This document shows, piece after piece, positions 26,565-34,230 of a DNA stretch of 56,061 nucleotides. This DNA is from Prevotella ihumii (lineage in GTDB: Bacteria > Bacteroidota > Bacteroidia > Bacteroidales > Bacteroidaceae): assembly GCF_900155655.1 (NCBI RefSeq), contig NZ_LT706987.1:1786546-1842606 (forward strand), read 5' to 3'. Numbering within the stretch: the first letter of the stretch is position 1; every line of letters begins with the position of its first letter. Made by a program: the position numbers and the translations under genes. The notes beneath the pieces are model-generated. The model saw only the letters and a program-made list of their open reading frames with translations. It ran no database searches and had not been told where the DNA came from.

Positions 26565-29135
26565 TTAGAACACTACATTAAATCCGAAACGAATACCGTG
26601 CTTAGAAGCACCAGGTAAGTCGGTGTAGGTAAGACGGCGTACATAGTCTACTTCGAACATCTTGAGGATATTGTGTACACCTACAACCAATTCTAAGTAA
26701 GGTTGGTTGGTCATTATGTGTGTATCAACGGGGAATTTAAACAATGTTGGGTCGGTCGCATTTTGCTCCAACATAGGATTGTTCTTGTCGGTAAGGTTTC
26801 CCCACATACCTTTGAAAGCAACGTATTCGCGCCATTTTAGTTTCTTAATCAATGGTATGCGATTGAATATTTTTCCTTCCAAGTTCCACGCAAGGTTGAA
26901 TTGTGCATAGCGGTCGTTGAGAAATTCCAAATCTTGCATCAAGTTGAATGTGCCTTGATGTTCGAAGAAAGAAGTATTCACTGGAGGTTGACAAAGCAAC
27001 ATATAAGGCACTTTGTTCCATTGCGCACCAGCCATTAATCGCACGTCGAACTTGCCCCAGCTGCCCAACCAGAAGCGTTTATAAATAGATGCTTCGGTGA
27101 GGTTGTATTTATAATTGCCACCCAACACATTTTTCAATCCTACGGTGTGGGTCAATGTGTATTGTGGTGCATCAAGATTTACTTTGAAACGTTGTTGTTT
27201 CGAATTGATGTAGCTTTGTCCAGGTCGATAGTCTAAACCAAATTTGAACGATGTCATACGCACCTTGTCTACCCTACTGCCGTCCATTCGCTCGTAAGTG
27301 AGGGTGGCTACGGGGATATTCTTCTCGGTGTTGAGCATTGCATTAATACCCAATCCATCCTCGGTTTCCCACGTGAAATTGATGCATTGGCGGTTGTAAC
27401 GATACATTTTTTCCACCTTTACGGGCTTTATTACCATAAAGATGTTATCCTTGTTGTGCTTTAAGAAGCGGTCTGAAGGCGACTCGATGTCACGATACGA
27501 CTCGAACGAGATGGTGCGCATAGGGTATTCCATTGGTTGATACTCAGGCTTTCGGAACGAGTAGATAACCTTTGCACCATAATAATGCTCTTTCGACTTT
27601 GTGCCGTAAGCGTAGTAACCATCAAAGAACCAATGCTTATTAAAGTTGGCTGTGGTGCGTGCAGCTGCTCTTAGGCGCAATCCATCTACATAGTTTTTTG
27701 ATATAAAGGTGTTGACTGGACCTATATCTACTTTGCTTGGTGTTTTAGAAGAGCCCGTTTCAACAAAGTTTTCTACAAATGCTTTCACGACAAACATTAC
27801 CCATTTGAAGTTCTTGGTTTCGCCCATTCGCTTGATGAAATTGCCCATATCCTTCTCGCTCTTAGTGAGTTCGGTAGTTCGATGTTGCTGCCAAAAGTCT
27901 TCGTTTCGCATCTTGGCATTTGGTTCGTAGGCGATGTCGGTTTTTCCTTTGAAGAGCTGATTGTTAATAGGATTGAAAGCATAGTTTTGCAATCCCGTAG
28001 AGCGAATAACGATGATGCGGCGGAAGAGGTCTGTAACTTGAAATTCTGCTACCATCTCGTCCTTTGTTAACACCCAATCACCATTATCCAACTTGGTAAA
28101 CTCTTGTTTGAATTTCATTGCGTCTACCCAGTTTACACCTGTATTGGCTGGCAACTGCATATCGCATCGGCGCACGTGTAACGAGCTGTCGTTGAGTACA
28201 TAAAGTTCGCCACGGAAGCCAAAGTCTTGTTGATTGGCAGGCATAAACTGTAGGCGTATGCACTCATCGTTGTCCACCTTTACTGTATCGTCAATATAGA
28301 AATGGTAGAACGAGATGGCTGTTGATCCAATAGGCGATGGAAAGCGCGATTGGAGCAATTCTATTTGGTCATCGTAGAGGTTGATGTCTTTGAATAAGTC
28401 CTTTACGATGGTATTCAGTGCGCCACCTGTCTGTATGAGTTGGGATATTCCTTTAGTGGATTGCCCTTTAATAATATCTTTTGTATCGTGTGGTTTTTTT
28501 CGATAAACGTGTTGTGTTACTGTTTCGTCCACGGAGAAAGGCAGTATCATTTTATTGTTGTAAGGGCAAGTTTCCACCTGTTCCCTTAGCCACGGCGACT
28601 TCTTAAACATTCCTTTTTCCAATTCTTCTTGGGTAAGGTTGTTGAGTGCCATCGTTACTTTTTGGTACTTGTCGTACTGATAGAAGTCGTGGTTTTCCAA
28701 ATGCGTCTGCTTTTTGGCTGCAATTACTCTTCGCATAAGTTCCACTGCTGGGTTATCCTTTCTTGAATACTTATGGCGACGCTTCGCCTTTACAACAACT
28801 CCTTCCAATTGCTTTGTATCGTTGATGAGTGTGATAAGCAATGGGTTAGGTGTCTTCTCTGTTATCTTTACCTTACGTGTTTTATAGCCTACTGCGCTCA
28901 CTTCTAAGACTTCACCATTGCGGCGAACGATGGTAAATTCTCCATCTATATTGCTCGAAGTGGCTATCTTTGAAGCTCTGTATCGTGCGTTGGCAAAGGC
29001 TACGCTGTCGCCTTTTTGTGCGTCTACCACTATACAGCGCAAATTCTGTGCATTGGCAGCAATTGCCAATACACAGAACATGAATATGGTAACTATACAA
29101 CGTGCAGTTTGGTTTTCTTTAATCAATTTCTTCAT
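26565..29135 (-). CDS. DUF5686 family outer-membrane protein with carboxypeptidase-regulatory-like domain
   Basis: Signal peptide (charged start, hydrophobic core, cleavage after about AANAQ), then a CarboxypepD_reg-like beta-sandwich (VVDAQKGDSVAFANARYR to VVVKAKRR), then a long region ending in barrel-like strands (HGIRFGFNVVF at the C terminus). Such proteins resemble TonB-receptor accessory domains but lack a plug; their role is unknown. Start choice: MKKLIKENQ at 29135 gives a normal signal peptide; 29144 (MKLMKK) is possible and 29168 less so. All overlap the end of the inositol-phosphate synthase gene, so the two are translationally linked, though a shared pathway is not implied. A weak hairpin follows at 26551-26568. 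Confidence 0.82.
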   Translation of the reverse strand: MKKLIKENQTARCIVTIFMFCVLAIAANAQNLRCIVVDAQKGDSVAFANARYRASKIATSSNIDGEFTIVRRNGEVLEVSAVGYKTRKVKITEKTPNPLLITLINDTKQLEGVVVKAKRRHKYSRKDNPAVELMRRVIAAKKQTHLENHDFYQYDKYQKVTMALNNLTQEELEKGMFKKSPWLREQVETCPYNNKMILPFSVDETVTQHVYRKKPHDTKDIIKGQSTKGISQLIQTGGALNTIVKDLFKDINLYDDQIELLQSRFPSPIGSTAISFYHFYIDDTVKVDNDECIRLQFMPANQQDFGFRGELYVLNDSSLHVRRCDMQLPANTGVNWVDAMKFKQEFTKLDNGDWVLTKDEMVAEFQVTDLFRRIIVIRSTGLQNYAFNPINNQLFKGKTDIAYEPNAKMRNEDFWQQHRTTELTKSEKDMGNFIKRMGETKNFKWVMFVVKAFVENFVETGSSKTPSKVDIGPVNTFISKNYVDGLRLRAAARTTANFNKHWFFDGYYAYGTKSKEHYYGAKVIYSFRKPEYQPMEYPMRTISFESYRDIESPSDRFLKHNKDNIFMVIKPVKVEKMYRYNRQCINFTWETEDGLGINAMLNTEKNIPVATLTYERMDGSRVDKVRMTSFKFGLDYRPGQSYINSKQQRFKVNLDAPQYTLTHTVGLKNVLGGNYKYNLTEASIYKRFWLGSWGKFDVRLMAGAQWNKVPYMLLCQPPVNTSFFEHQGTFNLMQDLEFLNDRYAQFNLAWNLEGKIFNRIPLIKKLKWREYVAFKGMWGNLTDKNNPMLEQNATDPTLFKFPVDTHIMTNQPYLELVVGVHNILKMFEVDYVRRLTYTDLPGASKHGIRFGFNVVF

Positions 29136-30426
29136 CAGCTTCATAACCGCCCATCTCACGAATAGCATTCTTGAGCATTGTGTATTGCTCGAAGAGGTTG
29201 TTTACTGCTTCTTCGCCCTGTGTGAAGTCGTGCATAGGGCTTTTGAGATAAAAACTTAGGAAACGTTGTATGCCGTAACGTCCGTCACGAGCTGCAAGGT
29301 CGCTCAGCAAAGCAAGGTCGAGCAAGAGCGGTGCAGCAAGAATAGAGTCGCGACAAAGGAAGTTTATCTTTATCTGCATAGGGTATCCCATCCAACCAAA
29401 GATGTCAATGTTGTCCCATCCCTCTTTGTCGTCGTTGCGTGGAGGATAGTAGTTGATGCGCACTTTGTGGTAGATGTTGCCATAAAGGTCGGGTTGGTCG
29501 TCTGCCTTGCAGATGGTTTCGAGGGTTGATAGCTTGCTCACTTCCTTTGTGCGGAAGTTGTCTGGCTCGTCAAGCACCAATCCGTCACGATTGCCAAGAA
29601 TATTGGTTGAGAACCAACCAGCCAATCCCAACGAACGAGTCTTGATGATAGGAGCGAAGCCCGACTTCACCAAGGTTTGTCCTGTCTTAAAGTCCTTACC
29701 CGCAATAGGCATCTTTGTTTGTTCTGCCAACTCCCACATAGCGGGAATGTCTACAGTTGTGTTAGGCGCACCCATAATGAATGGGCAACCTTCTACCAAT
29801 GCTGCGTAAGCATAACACATAGATGGTGCAATGTGTTCGCGGTCGTCGTCTTTCATAGCCTTTTCAAGTTGAGCCAATGTCCTGTGATATTGCTCATCGT
29901 AAGGCACATAGATTTCGGTTGATGCAGCCCAAAGCACTACCACACGTGACACATTCTTCTCTTTCTTAAAGTTCTGAATGTCTTTGCGCAATGCTTCTAC
30001 CATCTCCCAGCGAGTTTTGCAATCCTTTACGTTGTCGCCGTCCAATCGTTTTGCATAGTTCTTGTCAAAAGCAGCCTTTAAGGGCTTGATAGCTTCCAAT
30101 TCGTCACGTACGGGCTCTATATCCTTAGCTTTCAGCACTTCTGCATATACAGCAGCCTGATAAGCGTTTTGAGGATATACGTCCCAAGTTCCAAACTCGA
30201 TGTCGTTCAAGTCGGCAATAGGTACGATGTCTTTGTAGTGTAGGTACTTTTTATCAGCACCCTTGCCTACACGAATTTTATCGTACTGTGTCATCGAGCC
30301 AATTGGCTTAGCCAATCCCTTGCGTGCCATAAGCACACCAGTCATAAATGTAGTTGCTACGGCACCACATCCTACGACCATAATTCCAAGTTTGCCCTCT
30401 GCTGGGGCAACTCCTTCCTGTTTCAT
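29119..30426 (-). CDS. myo-Inositol-1-phosphate synthase
   Basis: A 435-residue NAD-dependent enzyme that converts glucose 6-phosphate to 1L-myo-inositol 1-phosphate. The Rossmann motif VVGCGAVATTF lies at about 18-28. FMTGVLMARKG, the conserved NTTVDIPAMWE and the catalytic-region GKDFKTGQTLVKS follow, and the segment near 280-330 (GNRDGLVLDEPDNFRTKEVS) is characteristic of the family. In Bacteroidota this enzyme feeds inositol lipids. It lies below a CDP-alcohol phosphatidyltransferase, an HAD hydrolase and a nucleotidyltransferase on the same strand, separated from the HAD gene by array E. Confidence 0.95.
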   Translation of the reverse strand: MKQEGVAPAEGKLGIMVVGCGAVATTFMTGVLMARKGLAKPIGSMTQYDKIRVGKGADKKYLHYKDIVPIADLNDIEFGTWDVYPQNAYQAAVYAEVLKAKDIEPVRDELEAIKPLKAAFDKNYAKRLDGDNVKDCKTRWEMVEALRKDIQNFKKEKNVSRVVVLWAASTEIYVPYDEQYHRTLAQLEKAMKDDDREHIAPSMCYAYAALVEGCPFIMGAPNTTVDIPAMWELAEQTKMPIAGKDFKTGQTLVKSGFAPIIKTRSLGLAGWFSTNILGNRDGLVLDEPDNFRTKEVSKLSTLETICKADDQPDLYGNIYHKVRINYYPPRNDDKEGWDNIDIFGWMGYPMQIKINFLCRDSILAAPLLLDLALLSDLAARDGRYGIQRFLSFYLKSPMHDFTQGEEAVNNLFEQYTMLKNAIREMGGYEADEEID

Positions 30427-30510
30427 TTTCTTACAGTTTTGAGTTTTATTTCTTTGATAACGTTTTATTTCTTATATTATTGCATCTTTCAACAGATGAT
30501 AGCGTTCTTA

Positions 30511-30594
30511 AACCCCAATCGGTCGTCAGACCAGTCGGACCAGTCAGACCAGTCGGACCAGTCGGACGTGTCAGACGTGTCCGACTGGTCCGAC
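30511..30594. repeat. 9-bp GTCSGAC array E with AATCGGTCGTYAGAC cap
   Basis: The cap AACCCCAATCGGTCGTCAGAC starts at 30511 and merges into eight units (30525-30594). Six read GTCGGAC or GTCAGAC and the last two GTCCGAC. It lies between two co-directional minus-strand genes, ten bases from the HAD stop codon. Confidence 0.95.
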
Positions 30595-30604
30595 TTTATT
30601 CCAA

Positions 30605-31306
30605 CTAAGTTAGTTCTGTGAGCAATTTTATCACCTTGTCTGCCACACAAGTAGTAGGTTCTTCGTTGGTCCACCCTTTGCCTTTTAGCCATATTGTGTT
30701 ACAGCCTATGGAGTGTGCAGGCACAATATCCTTATCGTAACTATCGCCTACTACGGCTACTTCATTGGCTTTCATTCCCAAGGCTTGCACGCCGAGGACG
30801 AATATCTGTGGGTCGGGCTTGCGAACCTTTACCACAGCACTTTCTATTACCTTATCGAACAGCTCGTTGAGTTCGAACTCTTCCAACACTACGTTCATAT
30901 TGCCATAGAAGTTGGATACCAATACCAATGGATATTTCTCTTTCAGTTTCAGCAATACTTCTTTGCTTTTGGCTATGATTGTTTTCACTTCGTCGTAGAG
31001 TTGTTGTAACACAGCACTGCGCAAACTTGCCAATACAAAGTTTGAGTTTACCAATACGCCTTGCTCGTTGAGATACATAAACTGTAGCCAAAGTTTCTGT
31101 TCTAATGTTTCGTAGAATGTGTAGTCGGGCATAATGATGGGTTTCTTTCCCATTGTGCGTTCAGCGTAGACGTATGCTTCTCTGAACATCTCTTCTGTTA
31201 CGGGCACTTTTTGCTCTTGGTAGGCTTGCCACATCTTCCTACCCCAATGGCAACCTGCGGTATCTATAGTTCCGCCGAAATCGAATATGTATCCTTTAAT
31301 CTTCAT
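30605..31306 (-). CDS. HAD-family hydrolase (candidate inositol-lipid phosphatase)
   Basis: A 233-residue haloacid dehalogenase-like enzyme. Motif I is FDFGGTID, so the usual second aspartate of DxD is glycine, as in some other subfamily IA members. Motif II is LVSNF, motif III KVRKPDPQIF, and motif IV VVGDSYDKDIVPA. The start MKIKGYIFDFGG at 31306 is chosen because upstream codons in the same frame overlap the end of the phosphatidyltransferase gene and have no family resemblance. Its place between the phosphatidyltransferase and the inositol-phosphate synthase suggests it removes the phosphate from a phosphoinositol product; that is inference. Confidence 0.83.
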   Translation of the reverse strand: MKIKGYIFDFGGTIDTAGCHWGRKMWQAYQEQKVPVTEEMFREAYVYAERTMGKKPIIMPDYTFYETLEQKLWLQFMYLNEQGVLVNSNFVLASLRSAVLQQLYDEVKTIIAKSKEVLLKLKEKYPLVLVSNFYGNMNVVLEEFELNELFDKVIESAVVKVRKPDPQIFVLGVQALGMKANEVAVVGDSYDKDIVPAHSIGCNTIWLKGKGWTNEEPTTCVADKVIKLLTELT

Positions 31307-31329
31307 GTTGGTAATTGCATATATTGTTT

Positions 31330-32283
31330 TTAATCCATCAGTTGCGCTCTCATACGCTTGCACAAGTCTTCGTGTCGCTTGTGCATATACATATAGATAA
31401 GGTTGTAAACAACGATTTCTATTAGGAAGTATAGCCAAGGTATATTGGCAAGGCAGGTGATGTAGATAAGTATAGCTCTCGAATTGAAAGAGAGAAAATT
31501 GGTTATCGGCATCAGTGGTTTGCTACCTCTTAGAAACTCCTTTTTCCATTCGTCAGATATATTTTCTATGCTGCTATACTTCTCGTTCAATGTTCTGCGC
31601 AAGGCTTGAAATTCGGGTGTGCGATGCTCTTGCGACTTGCAATAGTGCTGATAATTGTAATGGAAAGCTCTGTCCCAAAACACACCTTTCTTTCCTTTCA
31701 ATTCTTCCACCTTTGCGTGTTCGGCAGCGTAAGAGTCGAGTTCAGACCCCTCTTTGCCTTTTAAGAAGAAAAGATGTATCTGGCGATAATAGTCGCTCAG
31801 CGAACTCTGTGGCGAGTGGCTCACTACTCCTGCAATGGCAGCAAGTGCCAATCCGTAGAATCCCCATACCTCCATCGTGCCTGGCATAGGTTGATACCAG
31901 ATGCGTAAGGCAATGGCAAGATAGATGGAAAAGAACCAAGTGTCGCCTGCAAAGCCGTCTAAACAGCGTCCTATGATAGACTTCTGATTGGTCAATCGTG
32001 CCAATTGTCCGTCGGTAGAGTCACAAAAGTTTGCCAACATCAATAGCAATACACCTGCAAGGTTGTACCAAATGTTGGTGAAATAGAACATTACGCCTGC
32101 TCCCACACCCAAAAAGATGGAAAGAATGGTAATCGTGTTAGGCGTTACGCCCATTTTATGCCATATCAGTGCGAACGCCAAGCCTATGGGTCGTGTGAAA
32201 TACACATCAATCCATTCCTCGGTGTCGTTCGACTTCATCGAGTCTTTTAATAATTCTTTAAAACTTTTATCTGCTATGTTCAT
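31330..32283 (-). CDS. CDP-alcohol phosphatidyltransferase family protein (candidate phosphatidylinositol-phosphate synthase)
   Basis: A 317-residue membrane enzyme. The full CDP-alcohol phosphotransferase signature is present: DSTDGQLAR, then GRCLDGFAGD, giving the four metal-binding aspartates. There are about six membrane helices with an inserted soluble segment (about 170-230). Enzymes of this class join a CDP-activated lipid or alcohol to an acceptor. With the inositol-phosphate synthase nearby, the likely product is a phosphatidylinositol phosphate. Start MNIADKSFKELLK at 32283 follows a short UTR containing array F; a longer frame would translate the repeats and is rejected. Confidence 0.88.
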   Translation of the reverse strand: MNIADKSFKELLKDSMKSNDTEEWIDVYFTRPIGLAFALIWHKMGVTPNTITILSIFLGVGAGVMFYFTNIWYNLAGVLLLMLANFCDSTDGQLARLTNQKSIIGRCLDGFAGDTWFFSIYLAIALRIWYQPMPGTMEVWGFYGLALAAIAGVVSHSPQSSLSDYYRQIHLFFLKGKEGSELDSYAAEHAKVEELKGKKGVFWDRAFHYNYQHYCKSQEHRTPEFQALRRTLNEKYSSIENISDEWKKEFLRGSKPLMPITNFLSFNSRAILIYITCLANIPWLYFLIEIVVYNLIYMYMHKRHEDLCKRMRAQLMD

Positions 32284-32296
32284 AATTTGTTGTTGT

Positions 32297-32334
32297 TTGT
32301 CGGACGGGTCGGACGGGTCGGACGGGTCCGACAA
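32297..32334. repeat. 9-bp GTCSGAC array F
   Basis: Four units (32299-32332) framed by TTGTCGGAC and GTCCGACAA, a 9-bp inverted repeat. It lies in the short gap between the ATP-grasp stop and the phosphatidyltransferase start, 13 bases above the ATG, so it is in the leader of that gene. Confidence 0.93.
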
Positions 32335-32351
32335 TTTAGAAAAACCTTTCT

Positions 32352-33131
32352 TCAGCCTTTTAGCAATCCTCTTATGGCTGCTGCTGCCTCGTCTCTGCAC
32401 CGTGAGAAGCTGGGCCAATCGTTAAAGTCGATGATGTAGTGATGGCCTTCCTTGTCGATAATGGCATCGCCACCATAAACCCTCACGCCTGTGCGTTGTG
32501 CCAATTGTTCGGCATCGGCTATGAGTTGCTCCTTATTATATAGGTAGTGGTGCGACTTGCCATTGCGAAGTTCGTCACCAAACTTTGTTTCGCCATCGTC
32601 GGTAGGGTAGCAAGTAAAGAAAAACCCTGAACCCTCTACACCGTAAAACTTAACCAAGTCGCCTTCAATGTGCGCTTGTACAACGATGTCGGTAATGCCT
32701 CTTTCTGCAAAAAGAGCCTTCTGACGGGCTAAGGCTTCAGCATTTTCGCAATAGCACACATCGCTTTTCTCTTGTGCTGCTGCATCTCCACGTTTCACCC
32801 AATAGCCCTTTGTGCCTTCGGTGGGCGGCATCGGAATGTGGTGAGCCTGCATCAATGCGGTAAACCTACTGCGCTGACAATGCGCTATGGCTTCGGCTTC
32901 GTTCACAATCTTTCCGTATCTGTTGCGTTCGGCTTTGAGGAGTGCAAGCGTTTCAGGCAGTCGTCCCATATTCAAGACAAAGTCGCACGCCGTTAAGTCC
33001 TCGGCTTTTAGACAACTTTCCTTCACTATTCTTCCCCCCAAGGGCGCAAGCACAGCTTGCAGTATCGCCTTGTCCTTCTCTACCGAGTTGGGCGAGAAAC
33101 GTTCGTCACGTTGTATTCCTAATACCTTCAT
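32352..33131 (-). CDS. ATP-grasp family protein
   Basis: A 259-residue protein with the fold of ATP-grasp ligases and kinases: YWVKRGD (nucleotide-binding beta strand), VVQAHIEGDLVKFYGV, and a metal-binding end DAIIDKEGHHYIIDFNDWPS, where D-x-N-x-x-P fits the family. Family members include RimK-like ligases and also inositol polyphosphate 5/6-kinases. The N terminus (MKVLGIQRDERFSPNSVEKD) is not one I can place. It lies seven bases after the nucleotidyltransferase and in the same direction as the inositol genes, so a role in inositol or head-group chemistry is possible but unproven. Confidence 0.8.
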   Translation of the reverse strand: MKVLGIQRDERFSPNSVEKDKAILQAVLAPLGGRIVKESCLKAEDLTACDFVLNMGRLPETLALLKAERNRYGKIVNEAEAIAHCQRSRFTALMQAHHIPMPPTEGTKGYWVKRGDAAAQEKSDVCYCENAEALARQKALFAERGITDIVVQAHIEGDLVKFYGVEGSGFFFTCYPTDDGETKFGDELRNGKSHHYLYNKEQLIADAEQLAQRTGVRVYGGDAIIDKEGHHYIIDFNDWPSFSRCRDEAAAAIRGLLKG

Positions 33132-33138
33132 CAGCCTG

Positions 33139-33867
33139 TTAGTCTGTCGCTTTTACAAAGGCTTCGGCTTTTGCGATGTCTCCAATGTGGTCTATATCCA
33201 ATACTTTCGAGAACGGATAAGCCTTTACTTTCCACTCATCAGCGAGCAATGCACGTTGGAAGTTGCGCATACGACTTTCGCCCTTCTCTATACAGCGATT
33301 GAGCGTTGCAAGCGTGTTAGGCGTAAGTCCATAGATGCCGCCCGAAATGTAGGTGCATTGCGCCTCGTTTGTATCGTAAAAGCCCGTTACGTTGAGCATC
33401 TCATCTATGCCTACGTACAACGGTTTTTCGTCGTCTATATAGTCGGTTACGCCCATTAGTGCATCTTCACCCTTATCTATAGCTTTGTGGAAAGCGGCTA
33501 CATATTCAGCAAATTCTGCTTCACGAAAGATGGTGTCTACCGTGGTCAGCACAAAGGGCGAATTGGCCAAGTAGCTACTCAACTCGTAAAAGCTGTGCAT
33601 CGAACTGGCGGTAGACTTGCGAATAATGCGTAGCGGGATGTGTTTTCCGTTCAATCCATTCTTGGCTATCGTCTTCAGATGGGTGTTTACCTCCTCCATC
33701 TCTTCATTACAAATCACCACCACTTCGGTAGCGTTGTTGTGAAGAAACACATTGATGAGGCGGTCTATAAGTACCTCGTTGTTTATCTTTACCAATGGCT
33801 TAGGTTCTTTTACGCCTTCTTTTGCTAAGCGTGAGCCTTCGCCAGCTGCAATGATTGCATATTTCAT
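33139..33867 (-). CDS. NTP-transferase family nucleotidyltransferase
   Basis: A 242-residue protein with the start IIAAGEGSRLAKEGVKEPKPLV, the NTP-binding G-x-G-x-R and PKP(L) motifs of nucleotidyltransferases, followed by TTVDTIF in the metal-binding position. Related enzymes make NDP-sugars, CDP-choline or, in some thermophiles, CDP-inositol from inositol 1-phosphate. Gene context (inositol-phosphate synthase, CDP-alcohol transferase) makes CDP-inositol formation a reasonable hypothesis. It is the first gene of the cluster, with a TATCTTTG box about 80 bp upstream. Confidence 0.85.
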   Translation of the reverse strand: MKYAIIAAGEGSRLAKEGVKEPKPLVKINNEVLIDRLINVFLHNNATEVVVICNEEMEEVNTHLKTIAKNGLNGKHIPLRIIRKSTASSMHSFYELSSYLANSPFVLTTVDTIFREAEFAEYVAAFHKAIDKGEDALMGVTDYIDDEKPLYVGIDEMLNVTGFYDTNEAQCTYISGGIYGLTPNTLATLNRCIEKGESRMRNFQRALLADEWKVKAYPFSKVLDIDHIGDIAKAEAFVKATD

Positions 33868-33945
33868 TTTTATCAGTTATTCAAAGGGAAAAAACCTTTT
33901 GTTTGAATGGCTTTATCAGCAAAATGCTAATAATTCTGCAATATG

Positions 33946-33953
33946 CAAAGATA
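33946..33953 (-). promoter_or_regulatory. -7 box of the inositol cluster
   Basis: TATCTTTG on the minus strand, about 80 bp upstream of the nucleotidyltransferase start; the -33 region has no clear TTG. Confidence 0.5.
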
Positions 33954-34011
33954 CAAATAATTTGTAGAAACTTTCAGAAAGCCGAATGTTTTTTTTATGG
34001 TTGAGCGGTTA

Positions 34012-34118
34012 AACCCAAATCGGTCGTCAGACCAGTCGGACGTGTCAGACCAGTCGGACTGGTCGGACTGGTCGGACAAGTCTGACACGTCGGACTGGTC
34101 TGACGACCGATTTGGGTT
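34012..34118. repeat. 9-bp GTCSGAC array G, capped palindrome
   Basis: Nine units (34025-34103) between two inverted AACCCAAATCGGTCGTCAGAC caps. Arms 34012-34050 and 34080-34118 are 39 bp with a single mismatch. It lies between the secA terminator and the inositol-cluster promoter. Confidence 0.96.
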
Positions 34119-34145
34119 AAAGGGAGTTAAGGCAGGCTAATAGAA

Positions 34146-34188
34146 AAATCGTAGGCTATCTTTGCTAAGCATTGATAGTCTACGATTT
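34146..34188 (-). terminator. secA terminator
   Basis: 15-bp stem (34146-34160 with 34174-34188, one mismatch that becomes a G-U pair on one strand), 13-nt loop, followed on the minus strand by TTTTCTA; it is 42 bp past the secA stop. Confidence 0.75.
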
Positions 34189-34230
34189 ATAATTATAGAA
34201 TACTGAGCGTACTAAGTCTCTCTTTTTCCT

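Noticed and set aside
32284..32418. N-terminal extension of the CDP-alcohol transferase
   Set aside because: It overlaps the ATP-grasp gene and reads array F.
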